Assembly: GCA_947089905.1 (NCBI GenBank)
Contig: CAMUMG010000008.1
Span: 1-64,000 of the forward strand
From: an uncultured Lachnospiraceae bacterium
GTDB lineage: Bacteria; Bacillota; Clostridia; Lachnospirales; Lachnospiraceae
DNA length: 64,000 nt
Reading direction: 5' to 3'
In this document: in pieces, positions 33,707 to 42,800 of the stretch
Layout: every line of letters starts with the position of its first letter
How positions within the stretch are numbered: the stretch's first letter is position 1
The notes under the pieces: model-generated
The model's database searches: none
What the model saw: only the letters and a program-made list of their open reading frames with translations
What the model was told of the DNA's origin: nothing
Program-made: the position numbers and the translations under genes

Positions 33707-34507
33707 TTGGAGGAAAATAAAAATATTCCCGAAAAAATGGACTACCAACTATTAATGGATACAGCAGTCTTAGCAGGAGAAATTATGTTAGTTGCAGGTG
33801 CAGAAACCTATCGTGTAGAGGATACTATTTACAGGATGTTAAAAACTTCTGGTTTTGAACGTTGCGATGTTTTTGTAGTAGCAACTGGAATTATGGCTAC
33901 ATTAGCCGATTGGCGGGTTGATACGATTAGTATTACAAGACGTGTTGGAGAGAAGAACACAAATCTAGGCAATATTTCTGATGTCAACGAAATTTCCAGA
34001 AGGTATTGTGGTGGAGAGATTACATTAAAACAGGCATTTCATAATCTAAAGCGAATTCAATCAAAAAGATATCCTATCTGGTTAAATTATATCTGTATGA
34101 TTTTGACTGCTGCATTTTTTACGCTTTTATTAGGAGGAGGATGGGCAGAAAGTTGCTTTGCATCAGTCAATGGTCTGTTTATTGTATTTAGTCAGATGAT
34201 CAACCGAAAATTTAAAATCAATGGTTTTGTATTAAATATGGCAGTTTCTTTTTTGATGTCTTTTACCTGTCAAGGGTTTGCTAAACTGCCAGGAATAACT
34301 TTGGACATGGAGTTATTGATTGCAGGTTCTATTATGGCACTGCTGCCGGGTGTAGCTATTACAAACGCAATTCGGGATACACTTCAAGGAGATTATATGT
34401 CTGGAGCAGCCAGGGTAATTGAAGCTTTTGTAATTGCTGCTTCTTTAGGTGTAGGCGTAGGGGCAGGTCTTTCATTTGGTGGATTTGTATTTGGAGGAGA
34501 ATTTTAA
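33707..34507 (+). CDS. Threonine/serine exporter, ThrE N-terminal half (DUF1212)
   Basis: A 266-residue protein. The soluble first part (LAGEIMLVAGAETYRVEDTIYRML, then ATGIMATLAD) carries the ThrE signature, and five hydrophobic segments follow from residue 120. It pairs with the next gene to make a full ThrE-like exporter. The start is probably the TTG at 33707; the ATG at 33737 has no ribosome site at proper spacing. Confidence 0.85.
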   Translation: MEENKNIPEKMDYQLLMDTAVLAGEIMLVAGAETYRVEDTIYRMLKTSGFERCDVFVVATGIMATLADWRVDTISITRRVGEKNTNLGNISDVNEISRRYCGGEITLKQAFHNLKRIQSKRYPIWLNYICMILTAAFFTLLLGGGWAESCFASVNGLFIVFSQMINRKFKINGFVLNMAVSFLMSFTCQGFAKLPGITLDMELLIAGSIMALLPGVAITNAIRDTLQGDYMSGAARVIEAFVIAASLGVGVGAGLSFGGFVFGGEF

Positions 34508-34526
34508 AGAAAGGAAGAAGCTATTT

Positions 34527-34973
34527 ATGCTTATACAGGTAATAGGTGCATTTTTTGCAGTATTAGCCATGTCTGTAATATTAAGTGTTCCCAAAAAATT
34601 TTTATTTTATTCGAGTTTTGTTGGGGCGGCTGGATGGTTGGTCTATTTGTTAATGTTAAAGGCAGGTGCTGTAGAAACTATGGGGATTTTTGTTGCAACT
34701 TTGGCAGCAGCATTAATTTCCCACAGTTTTGCAAGATTATTTAAAGCTCCTGTGACAATATTTTTAATTCCTGCAATTCTTCCAACTGTTCCAGGAGTAG
34801 GAATGTATCGGATTGTCTATTATATGATTATTGGGGATCGAAATATGACCGGATATTATTTTAGCCAGACGTTACAGATTGCGGGAATGATTGCGATTGC
34901 AATCTTTATTATGGATACTGTATTTCGAACTGCAAAACAGACGACTTCTGCAAAAAAATCAAAAAATAGCTAA
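34527..34973 (+). CDS. Threonine/serine exporter, ThrE C-terminal half (DUF3815)
   Basis: A 148-residue protein with four or five hydrophobic segments, including LIPAILPTVPGVGMYRIVYY, typical of the DUF3815/ThrE_2 family. The ATG at 34527 follows AAAGGAAG. It is the partner of the upstream DUF1212 protein; in Corynebacterium both halves are one polypeptide. Confidence 0.85.
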   Translation: MLIQVIGAFFAVLAMSVILSVPKKFLFYSSFVGAAGWLVYLLMLKAGAVETMGIFVATLAAALISHSFARLFKAPVTIFLIPAILPTVPGVGMYRIVYYMIIGDRNMTGYYFSQTLQIAGMIAIAIFIMDTVFRTAKQTTSAKKSKNS

Positions 34974-34985
34974 ATTAGAATAACA

Positions 34986-35465
34986 ATGAAAATTACTTTA
35001 GTATGTGTAGGAAAGTTAAAAGAAAAATTTTTTGTTTCTGCCCTAGAGGAGTATCAAAAAAGATTAAGTAGATACTGTAAATTAAACATTATTGAACTAG
35101 CAGATGAAAAGACACCAGATGGGATTGGACAGGCAGCAGAAGATGCGATTAAGAAAAGAGAAGGAGAGAGAATTTTAAAATCCTTGTCAGAGGAAGCGTA
35201 TATTATAGCACTTGCTATTGAAGGGAAGATGTATTCTTCTACAAAATTTGCTGCTCAAATTGAGAAACACGGTATAGAAGGAAAAAGTCATATTTTATTT
35301 ATTATTGGAGGATCTTTAGGATTAGATAAAGAGGTTTTAAAAAAGGCGGATGAGTTACTTAGTTTTTCGAAAATGACATTTCCACATCAACTAATGCGTG
35401 TCATTTTGTTAGAACAGATATATAGAGGATTTCGAATTATCCATAAAGAACCTTATCACAAATAA
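34986..35465 (+). CDS. rlmH: 23S rRNA pseudouridine-1915 N3-methyltransferase
   Basis: A 159-residue SPOUT methyltransferase. The C-terminal knot is visible in FIIGGSLGLDKEVLKKAD and the ending LLEQIYRGFRIIHKEPYHK is nearly invariant in RlmH. It modifies the subunit interface in helix 69 of 23S rRNA. Confidence 0.96.
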   Translation: MKITLVCVGKLKEKFFVSALEEYQKRLSRYCKLNIIELADEKTPDGIGQAAEDAIKKREGERILKSLSEEAYIIALAIEGKMYSSTKFAAQIEKHGIEGKSHILFIIGGSLGLDKEVLKKADELLSFSKMTFPHQLMRVILLEQIYRGFRIIHKEPYHK

Positions 35466-35550
35466 AATTTTCATGTACAAATTAAAAATTATGAGTTATA
35501 ATACCAATAAATACAAGTTTTAAGAGTAGTTATAGTAAGGAGGTTAAAAA

Positions 35551-36300
35551 ATGGAATTATTAAAGGGAAAAGTTGCAGTAGTCACAGGAGGTAGCAGAGG
35601 TATTGGATTTGCTATCGTAAAGAAATTTTTGGAAAATGGTGCAAGAGTTATTTTATGTGGATCAAGACAGGAAACGGCAGAACGTGCAGTAGAAAAATTA
35701 AAAGAAGAGAATTTGGAATATCCTGTTACTGGAATTTGGCCAGATCTAAGTAATCTAAGTGAAATAGAAGATAGTTTTAAAAGAGTGAAAGAGGAATTTG
35801 GAACGATTGATATTTTAGTAAATAATGCAGGAATTTCTGCAAGAGATAGTATTTTCAACTATAAACCAGAAGAATTCCAAAAAATTATGGATCTCAATGT
35901 GAATTCTGCATTTTATTGTACAAAAGCAGTAGTAGAATATATGAAGGAACAAGAGGGAGGAGTTATTTTAAATACAAGTTCTATGGTAAGTATTTATGGA
36001 CAACCTTCAGGCTGCGGATATCCAACTTCTAAATTTGCTATTAATGGAATGACAAAATCGTTAGCGAGAGAATTAGGAAAGTACCATATTCGTGTGAATG
36101 CAGTAGCTCCGGGTGTAACTAATACAGATATGGTAGCAAGTCTTCCAAAAGAAGTCATTCAACCAATCGTTGCAACTATTCCTTTAGGAAGAGTTGGAGA
36201 GCCGGAAGATGTAGCTAATGCCTTTTTATATTTAGCAAGTGATATGGCTTCTTATGTAACAGGAGTGATACTTTCAGTAGATGGAGCAGCAAGAAGTTAA
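35551..36300 (+). CDS. Short-chain dehydrogenase/reductase (FabG-like)
   Basis: A 249-residue classical SDR. The cofactor loop TGGSRGIG lies at residues 12-19, NNAG near 91, the catalytic Ser in NTSSMVS near 143 and YPTSK near 156-160. Arg after the second strand (CGSRQE) favours NADP(H). It could reduce 3-oxoacyl-ACP or a steroid or sugar alcohol; no fatty-acid synthesis genes adjoin it, so the substrate stays open. Confidence 0.85.
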   Translation: MELLKGKVAVVTGGSRGIGFAIVKKFLENGARVILCGSRQETAERAVEKLKEENLEYPVTGIWPDLSNLSEIEDSFKRVKEEFGTIDILVNNAGISARDSIFNYKPEEFQKIMDLNVNSAFYCTKAVVEYMKEQEGGVILNTSSMVSIYGQPSGCGYPTSKFAINGMTKSLARELGKYHIRVNAVAPGVTNTDMVASLPKEVIQPIVATIPLGRVGEPEDVANAFLYLASDMASYVTGVILSVDGAARS

Positions 36301-36314
36301 AAATAGAATAAAAA

Positions 36315-36389
36315 AGAGGTTGTTGCACTAAAAATCAAATGTACAATATCTTATATTTGATTTATTTAGTGTAACAACCTCTATTTTTG
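36315..36389 (+). terminator. Long terminator hairpin after the SDR gene
   Basis: An imperfect 26-base stem (arms 36315-36340 and 36355-36382) is followed by ATTTTTGG. Its outer part, GAGGTTGTTGCACTAAA, resembles the palindrome at 60699. Between 36390 and 36530 I see nothing further. Confidence 0.75.
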
Positions 36390-36530
36390 GGCAAAAAAAT
36401 ATTGTTAAAAAATTCAAGTTTAATTTTGATTTTTTTAATAATACTACAAAAGAATCATGTATCACAAAAGTAAGAAAAAGTAAAAAAGAGTGTTTTTACT
36501 AGAAAAATTTTAGAAAATCTAAAGTTTTAC

Positions 36531-36559
36531 TTGCAATTTGCCACAAAAGAGGGTATAGT
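36531..36559 (+). promoter_or_regulatory. Promoter of the HPr-like/GTPase unit
   Basis: TTGCAA (36531-36536), 17-base spacer and TATAGT (36554-36559), 45 bases before the ATG at 36604. Confidence 0.6.
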
Positions 36560-36603
36560 GGCGATGGTAGTATGAAAAACGGACAAGAATGAGGAGTGAG
36601 GGA

Positions 36604-36855
36604 ATGAGTAGTAAAAATGTTGTTATTGGAAATATCATGGATGTATATGATAATCCAATTGCAGAACTTGTAAATGTAGCTTGTCATTTTGACAGCAATA
36701 TTATTTTTGAGAACGGATCAAGAAAAATTAATGCAAAAAGTATTATGGGGATGATGGCATTTCCAATACAAAAAGGCTTAGAACTTGGAATTCATGTAGA
36801 AGGATCAGACGAAGAAAATGCACTTTTAGCGATAGAGCAGTTTTTGGTCTGTTAG
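36604..36855 (+). CDS. HPr-like protein lacking the active-site histidine (Crh-like)
   Basis: An 83-residue HPr-fold protein. Aligning without gaps, position 15, the phosphorylated His of HPr, is Tyr (VYDNPIA in place of LHARPAA), while Ser46 and its surroundings (NAKSIMGMM) are kept exactly. This is the pattern of Bacillus Crh, a non-PTS HPr used for carbon catabolite control after phosphorylation at Ser46 by HPr kinase. It therefore cannot carry phosphate in the PTS. The ATG at 36604 is preceded by GTGAGG. The downstream GTPase starts 15 bases later. Confidence 0.8.
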   Translation: MSSKNVVIGNIMDVYDNPIAELVNVACHFDSNIIFENGSRKINAKSIMGMMAFPIQKGLELGIHVEGSDEENALLAIEQFLVC

Positions 36856-36870
36856 AAAAGATATAGAAAA

Positions 36871-38868
36871 ATGCAGACTACGATAGGACTGTTAGCATAT
36901 GTAGACGCAGGAAAGACGACAGTGGCAGAACAGATTTTATATTCCACTGGTACTCTAAAAAGACCGGGACGTGTAGATTTTGGAGATGCACACTTAGATT
37001 TTGAGGAAATAGAAAGAAAAAGAGGAATTACAGTATTTCTTGGACAGGCAGAATTTTGCTGTCAGGGAATGGAGTTTCATCTTTTAGATACTCCAGGACA
37101 TATGGATTTTTCTACAGAGATGGAACGAAGTTTAGCAGTTCTTGATTATGCTGTGGTAATTATCAGTTTAGTAGAGGGAGTGACAGGGTATACCACATAT
37201 GTATGGAAACTGTTAAAAGAAAGAAAGATTCCCACTATCTTTTTTCTCAATAAATTAGATCGGGAAGGGGCAGATATCGATCAGACTCTCTCTCAGATAA
37301 AAAAGAGACTGTCCAAGGCAAGTGTAGTATTTCCAGAAAAGATACTAAAGAAAAATAAAGAGAAACAGCAAGATTTGTGGCAAGAGGAATTAGAAAAGTT
37401 TGCAGAGGCAAATGACGTTTTATTAGAATATTATATATCAGAGGAAAATCCAAAACAGGAGATAATAAAGAAATTAGTTTTGGAAGAAATCATGTCATGT
37501 CGTCTATTTCCATGTATTTGTGGTTCTGCATTAAAGCAACAGGGAATTGATCTATTATTGGAATTACTTTGTGAGTTAAAACAAGCTTCTAAACCGAAAC
37601 AGATAAAAGAATTATCTGGGATTATATATAAAATCCGCAGAGATGAAAAGGGAAATCGTATTGTATTTCTAAAAGTAGTAAGTGGTCATTTGAGTGTAAA
37701 GCAAGAGGTGGTACTAAGACTTCCAAATGGAGAAATCTGTACAGAAAAAGCAGATCAGATTCGAATTTATTCAGGAGAAAAGTACCGTCTTGTGGAAACA
37801 GCAATAGAGGGACAGCTATGTGCAGTAACTGGATTTACAAAAGCAGTGATAGGTTCTGTATTAGGGGAAACGCTTTCTGTGACCAAATTTGAACAAAAGC
37901 CTATTTTGCAGGTTCGTTTGAGCTGTAAAGATAAAACACCGATAAAACGCTTATTAGAAGTATTATATCTTTTACAAGAAGAAGATCCAATGCTAAAGGT
38001 AGAATATGAAGAAAGACTTGGACAAGTAAAAGTACATATTATGGGAACAATTCAGGCGGAAATATTAAAAGAAACCTTAGAGCAGCGATTTAAAATATTG
38101 GTGGAATTAGGAACCTGCGAGGTACAGTATTTAGAAACTATTACGAAGCCAGTTATGGGATATGGACATTATGAACCACTTAGACATTATGCAGAAGTTC
38201 ATGTAAAATTGGAACCGGAAGAATGTGGAACTGGAATTTTAACAGAAAGTCACACGCATGTAGATATTTTATCTCAGAATTATCAAAATCAAATTCTTTC
38301 CCATCTCAAACAACAAGAGTACAAAGGAAAATTGACAGGTTCGCCACTTACGGATGTAAAAATTCAACTAACTTGTGGACGTGCTCATTTAAAGCATACA
38401 GAAGGGGGAGATTTTAGACAGGCAACAGATAGAGCAGTTTATCAAGGACTTTGTAAAGCAGATTTCATATTATTAGAGCCAATCTATCAAGTACAAATTA
38501 CACTACCACCTCAAATGTCAGGACATGTAATTGCTGATATAAAAAAGAGGTATGGGACAGTGACACAATTAGATTTAGGAGAGCAAGAAGTTTTGTTGAC
38601 AGGAAAAGCACCTGTAGCAACCATGATGGATTATCCAAAAGAATTTGCTTCTCTAATCAAAGGTTCAGGTACAATAACATTAACAGTAAGTGGATATTTG
38701 CCTTGTCATAATACAAAAGAGGTAATGGAAAAGATAGGATATGACGCAGAGCACGATCCAGAGGCAATATCTGGTTCCGTTTTTTGCTCTCATGGCAGTG
38801 GATTTTATGTTTCTTGGAAAGAGGCAGAAGCATATATGCACTGTCCATTGGAAGAAGAAAATAGATAG
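36871..38868 (+). CDS. TetM-like translational GTPase
   Basis: A 665-residue EF-G-like GTPase. The G-domain motifs are visible: P-loop AYVDAGKTT (residues 8-16), RGIT switch near 52, DTPGH near 74 and NKLD near 129. Domains II-V follow as in tetracycline ribosomal-protection proteins, matching their 640-residue length. Differences from TetM include Tyr for the usual His in the LAHVDAGKTT motif and a divergent C-terminal domain. It may be a resistance protein or a housekeeping paralogue. It is co-transcribed with the Crh-like protein. Confidence 0.78.
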   Translation: MQTTIGLLAYVDAGKTTVAEQILYSTGTLKRPGRVDFGDAHLDFEEIERKRGITVFLGQAEFCCQGMEFHLLDTPGHMDFSTEMERSLAVLDYAVVIISLVEGVTGYTTYVWKLLKERKIPTIFFLNKLDREGADIDQTLSQIKKRLSKASVVFPEKILKKNKEKQQDLWQEELEKFAEANDVLLEYYISEENPKQEIIKKLVLEEIMSCRLFPCICGSALKQQGIDLLLELLCELKQASKPKQIKELSGIIYKIRRDEKGNRIVFLKVVSGHLSVKQEVVLRLPNGEICTEKADQIRIYSGEKYRLVETAIEGQLCAVTGFTKAVIGSVLGETLSVTKFEQKPILQVRLSCKDKTPIKRLLEVLYLLQEEDPMLKVEYEERLGQVKVHIMGTIQAEILKETLEQRFKILVELGTCEVQYLETITKPVMGYGHYEPLRHYAEVHVKLEPEECGTGILTESHTHVDILSQNYQNQILSHLKQQEYKGKLTGSPLTDVKIQLTCGRAHLKHTEGGDFRQATDRAVYQGLCKADFILLEPIYQVQITLPPQMSGHVIADIKKRYGTVTQLDLGEQEVLLTGKAPVATMMDYPKEFASLIKGSGTITLTVSGYLPCHNTKEVMEKIGYDAEHDPEAISGSVFCSHGSGFYVSWKEAEAYMHCPLEEENR

Positions 38869-38904
38869 TGAAGGTAATATCTTCACTATCTATTTTCTTT
38901 CTTT
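38857..38904 (+). terminator. Terminator overlapping the GTPase stop codon
   Basis: GAAAATAGATAGTGAAG (38857-38873) and CTTCACTATCTATTTTC (38881-38897) are perfect 17-base arms; the TAG stop at 38866 lies in the 5' arm. A TTCTTTTTT tract follows. Confidence 0.85.
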
Positions 38905-38967
38905 TTTACTTTAACGCGATAAATGTAAGACATATTTATCTTATTATTTTATTAAAGTATTTTTTTA

Positions 38968-38996
38968 TAGACGGATATCAAAACTTGTGGTATTAT
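38968..38996 (+). promoter_or_regulatory. Possible promoter of tldD
   Basis: TAGACG (38968-38973), 17-base spacer, TATTAT (38991-38996). The -35 box is only a partial match. Confidence 0.35.
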
Positions 38997-39040
38997 TAAA
39001 AAACGGATAAACAAGATTGCACAGAAATGAGGGAAAAAAT

Positions 39041-40420
39041 ATGATATCGAAAGATATACTACAGGAAGTCTTAATGGCTGCTCTTTCTACAGGGGCAGAT
39101 TTTGCAGAGATTTTTGCAGAATATACCGATGAAAAAAGTATTTATATGATTGATAGTAGGGTACAAAATATTTCAGACAGAGTAATTTCAGGAGTTGGTA
39201 TTCGAATCTTTAAAGGATGCCGCTGTATTTCAGGATGTACCACCGATATGAGCCGTTTAGGTTTACTAGCATGTGCTAAAAAAGTGGCAGACGCACTCTC
39301 GGATTCTCCAAGTATTTCTCAGGTTTGTTTAACAGAGAGAGTTTTTGGAGATATTCACCCAATTCGTATTGTCCCTTCTTCATGTAAAAATCAAACAAAG
39401 ATTGATCTTTTAAAAGAAGCTTATTTTTCTGCTAAAGAGTATCATGAAAGAATTTCTCAAGTTTCAGGTCTTTTCTTAGATGTAGATCATAAAATCCTAG
39501 TTGCAAATAGCGAGGGATTATTTGCGCAGGATCGTCAAATTCGTACCCGTCTAGTAATTAATGCAGTTGCAAGTAAAGAAGGAGAAAATCAAACAGGTTC
39601 TTGTTCTCCAGGACGTAGAATGGGCTTGGAGATGTTTGATTTATTTTCTCCAAAAGAAATTGGACAAAAGGCAGCAAAACAGGCCCTTGTTATGTTAGAT
39701 GCAGATTATATTAAAGCAGGAACAATGCCAGTGGCAATTGAAAATGGATTTGGTGGAGTAATTTTTCACGAAGCATGTGGTCATTCCCTTGAAGCGACAT
39801 CTGTCGCAGTAGGACGTTCTCAATTTGCAGGAAAACTTGGGCAAAAGATTGCAGGAGAAAAAGTGACAGCAGTAGACGATGGAACGATACCAAACGCTTG
39901 GGGTTCGATTAATATTGACGATGAAGGACACCCTTCCAGACGAAACGTATTAATTGAGAATGGAGTTTTAAAATCCTATTTGATAGATAAATTAAATGGA
40001 AGACGTATGAATATGGAGTCTACAGGCAGCAGTCGCAGACAAAGTTATCTTTTTGAACCAACTTCTCGTATGACAAATACATTTATTGAAAATGGTCCAG
40101 ATAAAAACGAGGATATTATTCAGTCGATTGAGTATGGATTATATGCTAAGTCAATGGGGGGTGGTTCCGTAGATCCTGTTACAGGAAGTTTTAATTTTGC
40201 AGTGACAGAAGGATATATGATTCGCAATGGACAGATTAGGGAGCCAGTTCGAGGGGCTAGTTTAATTGGTACAGGTGCAGAAATCCTTACAAAAATTGAT
40301 ATGGTTGGAACAAATTTAGATCGTGGACAGGGAATGTGTGGCTCTTTAAGTGGAAGTATTCCAACGGATGTAGGACAGCCATTAATTCGTGTTTCTTCTA
40401 TTACTGTCGGCGGAAGATAA
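39041..40420 (+). CDS. tldD: Metalloprotease TldD
   Basis: A 459-residue TldD-type subunit. The zinc-binding HEACGH motif (in IFHEACGHSLEAT, near residue 245) makes this the catalytic half of the TldD/TldE heterodimer, which degrades unfolded peptides and trims leader peptides. The ATG at 39041 follows GAGGG. The partner tldE starts 58 bases downstream. Confidence 0.92.
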   Translation: MISKDILQEVLMAALSTGADFAEIFAEYTDEKSIYMIDSRVQNISDRVISGVGIRIFKGCRCISGCTTDMSRLGLLACAKKVADALSDSPSISQVCLTERVFGDIHPIRIVPSSCKNQTKIDLLKEAYFSAKEYHERISQVSGLFLDVDHKILVANSEGLFAQDRQIRTRLVINAVASKEGENQTGSCSPGRRMGLEMFDLFSPKEIGQKAAKQALVMLDADYIKAGTMPVAIENGFGGVIFHEACGHSLEATSVAVGRSQFAGKLGQKIAGEKVTAVDDGTIPNAWGSINIDDEGHPSRRNVLIENGVLKSYLIDKLNGRRMNMESTGSSRRQSYLFEPTSRMTNTFIENGPDKNEDIIQSIEYGLYAKSMGGGSVDPVTGSFNFAVTEGYMIRNGQIREPVRGASLIGTGAEILTKIDMVGTNLDRGQGMCGSLSGSIPTDVGQPLIRVSSITVGGR

Positions 40421-40478
40421 TAAAAATCGTTTTAACATAAAAGATGAAAAGACCATTTATGGTAGAAATGAGGTTCAT

Positions 40479-41831
40479 ATGCAGTTTCAAGAATTTAAAG
40501 ATTATGTAGTAACTGCAGCGAAGGATGCAGGTTTAACAGAATATGAAATCTATTATAAAAATACAGTACAAGTAAATGTTATGGCAGTTTCGGATCAAAA
40601 TAAAGTAAATCAATTTTCTTCTTCCGAAAATGGGGGTGTATGTTTTCGGTGTATTGTCAATAAAACAATGGGATACGCTTCCACAGAATATTTTTCTTTA
40701 GAAGAAGCAAAAAAACTTGTTAAAAAAGCTATGGAAAATGCAGAATCGATTGAAACAGAGGATGAAATAGAACTGCATAAAGCAGAAGAACATTATGAAA
40801 CAGCACACAAAAAACATATAGAGTTTCCACAGTCTTCTAAACTTATTGAAAAGACTTTACAGGCGCAAAGGGAAGCTCTCGATGCAGATAAGCGTGTGAC
40901 AGGCGGCACAATGACTTATTCAGCGGCATATACAACAACAGAAGCGATTTGCAATTCAAAAGGCTTGGATTTAAGTAACACAATTACTGTTTCCGAATTA
41001 GAAGTATCTCCAGTTATTGCAGAGAAGGAACAGATGTATAGCAGTTATGAAGTTAAGATATCCGATTGGGATTTTTTAGATGCAAAAGAAACTGCTAATA
41101 GGGCAGTGAAAAAAGGAATTGAAAAAATCGGAGCAGAAAGTATAGAAAGTGGAACATATCCAGTTGTATTTTCGGCAGATCAAATGGCAACCATGTTGGG
41201 AACTTTTTCTTCTATTTTTTCCGCTGAAAATGCTCAAAAAGGACTATCTTTACTTATAAAAAAGGAAGGAGAACCGATTGCCTCTAAACTGGTGACTATA
41301 ACGGATGATCCATTTTATCAAGATTCTTTTATAACTTGTTCTTTTGACGCAGAAGGTGCGGCAACAAAAACAAAGACTGTTATTGAAAAGGGAGAGTTTA
41401 AAACTTTGCTTTATAACTGGCAGACAGCAAAGAAAGCAGGAGTAAAAACAACAGGAAATGCTTCCAAAGCATCGTATTCTTCTCCAATTTCTATTATGCC
41501 ATATAACTTCTTTTTAAATGCAGGGGATATGACATTAGAGGAATTATTTTCTAAAGCTGAGAATGGAGTTTATATTACAGAGTTAAATGGGCTTCATGCA
41601 GGAGCAAATGCTGTAACCGGAGATTTTTCTCTCTCAGCAGAAGGGTTTTTAATAAAGGATAAAGCATTGGAAAAAGCAGTAAAGAATATCACTGTATCAG
41701 GAAATTTCTATACACTTTTAAAAGAAATTATAGGAGTTGGAAACACGATAGAATTTCTTCCACCAAGAGGATATTCTGTCTTTGGTTCACCAGCAGTTCT
41801 TATAAAAGAACTTGCGATAGCTGGAAAATAA
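40479..41831 (+). CDS. pmbA: TldE/PmbA partner subunit
   Basis: A 450-residue TldE/PmbA homologue without the HExxxH zinc motif, as expected for the non-catalytic half. The C-terminal GDFSLSAEGFLIKDKALEKAVKNITVSGNF pattern (here near residues 385-415) is characteristic. The ATG at 40479 has GAGG 9 bases upstream; the longer frame overlaps tldD. Confidence 0.9.
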   Translation: MQFQEFKDYVVTAAKDAGLTEYEIYYKNTVQVNVMAVSDQNKVNQFSSSENGGVCFRCIVNKTMGYASTEYFSLEEAKKLVKKAMENAESIETEDEIELHKAEEHYETAHKKHIEFPQSSKLIEKTLQAQREALDADKRVTGGTMTYSAAYTTTEAICNSKGLDLSNTITVSELEVSPVIAEKEQMYSSYEVKISDWDFLDAKETANRAVKKGIEKIGAESIESGTYPVVFSADQMATMLGTFSSIFSAENAQKGLSLLIKKEGEPIASKLVTITDDPFYQDSFITCSFDAEGAATKTKTVIEKGEFKTLLYNWQTAKKAGVKTTGNASKASYSSPISIMPYNFFLNAGDMTLEELFSKAENGVYITELNGLHAGANAVTGDFSLSAEGFLIKDKALEKAVKNITVSGNFYTLLKEIIGVGNTIEFLPPRGYSVFGSPAVLIKELAIAGK

Positions 41832-41861
41832 CAGTTTTTTATTACTTGCGGAGGTAGGAGA

Positions 41862-42800
41862 ATGTCTTTTTGTGTAAAAGAACTACTAAAGAAATATGGA
41901 GACAAAGTAGTAGTAGATCATTTGAATTTTGAGATGAAAAACCCAGGAGTATATGCCCTGCTTGGTACAAATGGAGCAGGGAAGTCAACTTCTCTTCGAA
42001 TTATGCTTGGAATGTTAGCAAGTGATAGTGGAGAGGTACTTTGGAATAACAAACCATTTGATGCAGTGAAAATGAATGTAGGCTATTTAGCAGAAGAGAG
42101 AGGATTATATCCGAAATATTCTCTTTTGGATCAGCTTTTATATTTCGCAAAATTAAAGGGTGTTTCAAAGAAAGATGCTATGAAACGGATTCAATACTGG
42201 TCAGAGAGATTAAAGGTAGAAGAATATGTATTTCCGCCAGCTAAAAAGGGAAAGAAAGCGGTGAAGGCAAATCGTGCAGATCAGCTTTCAAAAGGAAATC
42301 AGCAAAAGATTCAGTTAATGGCAGCTCTACTTTCTGAGCCACAATTTTTAATTTTAGATGAGCCATTAAGTGGATTAGATCCAGTAAATACCGATCTGTT
42401 TAAAGAAATTATTAGAGAAGAGATCGCAAAAGAAAAATATCTGATTATGTCCAGTCATCAAATGCCAACTATAGAGGAATTTTGTTCTGATATTACGATT
42501 TTAAACAGAGGAAAGACAGTATTATCTGGTAATCTAAATGAGATTAAAAAAAGTTATGGGCGTGTGAACCTTTTTGTAAAGAGTGATATAGAGATAGCAT
42601 CTTATATTTCTTCATTTGGTTTAAAAATTGCAGCAAAAACGCCAGAAGTATATCATTTAAAGGTAATTGATGAACAACAGGCAATGCAGTTTTTAAAGAA
42701 ATTGGTAGAAGATCAAGTTCCTGTGATACGGTTTGAACTAAGAGAACCATCACTACATGAAATTTTCATAGAAAAGGTGGGCACGACAAATGAGGGATAA
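41862..42800 (+). CDS. ABC transporter ATPase (NatA-like)
   Basis: A 312-residue ATPase with Walker A GTNGAGKST near residue 35, signature LSKGNQQKIQ and Walker B FLILDEP with EPLSGLDP. A C-terminal domain of about 90 residues follows the cassette, as in NatA/CcmA-type exporters. It overlaps the first permease gene by 11 bases and lies 30 bases after pmbA. Confidence 0.9.
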   Translation: MSFCVKELLKKYGDKVVVDHLNFEMKNPGVYALLGTNGAGKSTSLRIMLGMLASDSGEVLWNNKPFDAVKMNVGYLAEERGLYPKYSLLDQLLYFAKLKGVSKKDAMKRIQYWSERLKVEEYVFPPAKKGKKAVKANRADQLSKGNQQKIQLMAALLSEPQFLILDEPLSGLDPVNTDLFKEIIREEIAKEKYLIMSSHQMPTIEEFCSDITILNRGKTVLSGNLNEIKKSYGRVNLFVKSDIEIASYISSFGLKIAAKTPEVYHLKVIDEQQAMQFLKKLVEDQVPVIRFELREPSLHEIFIEKVGTTNEG

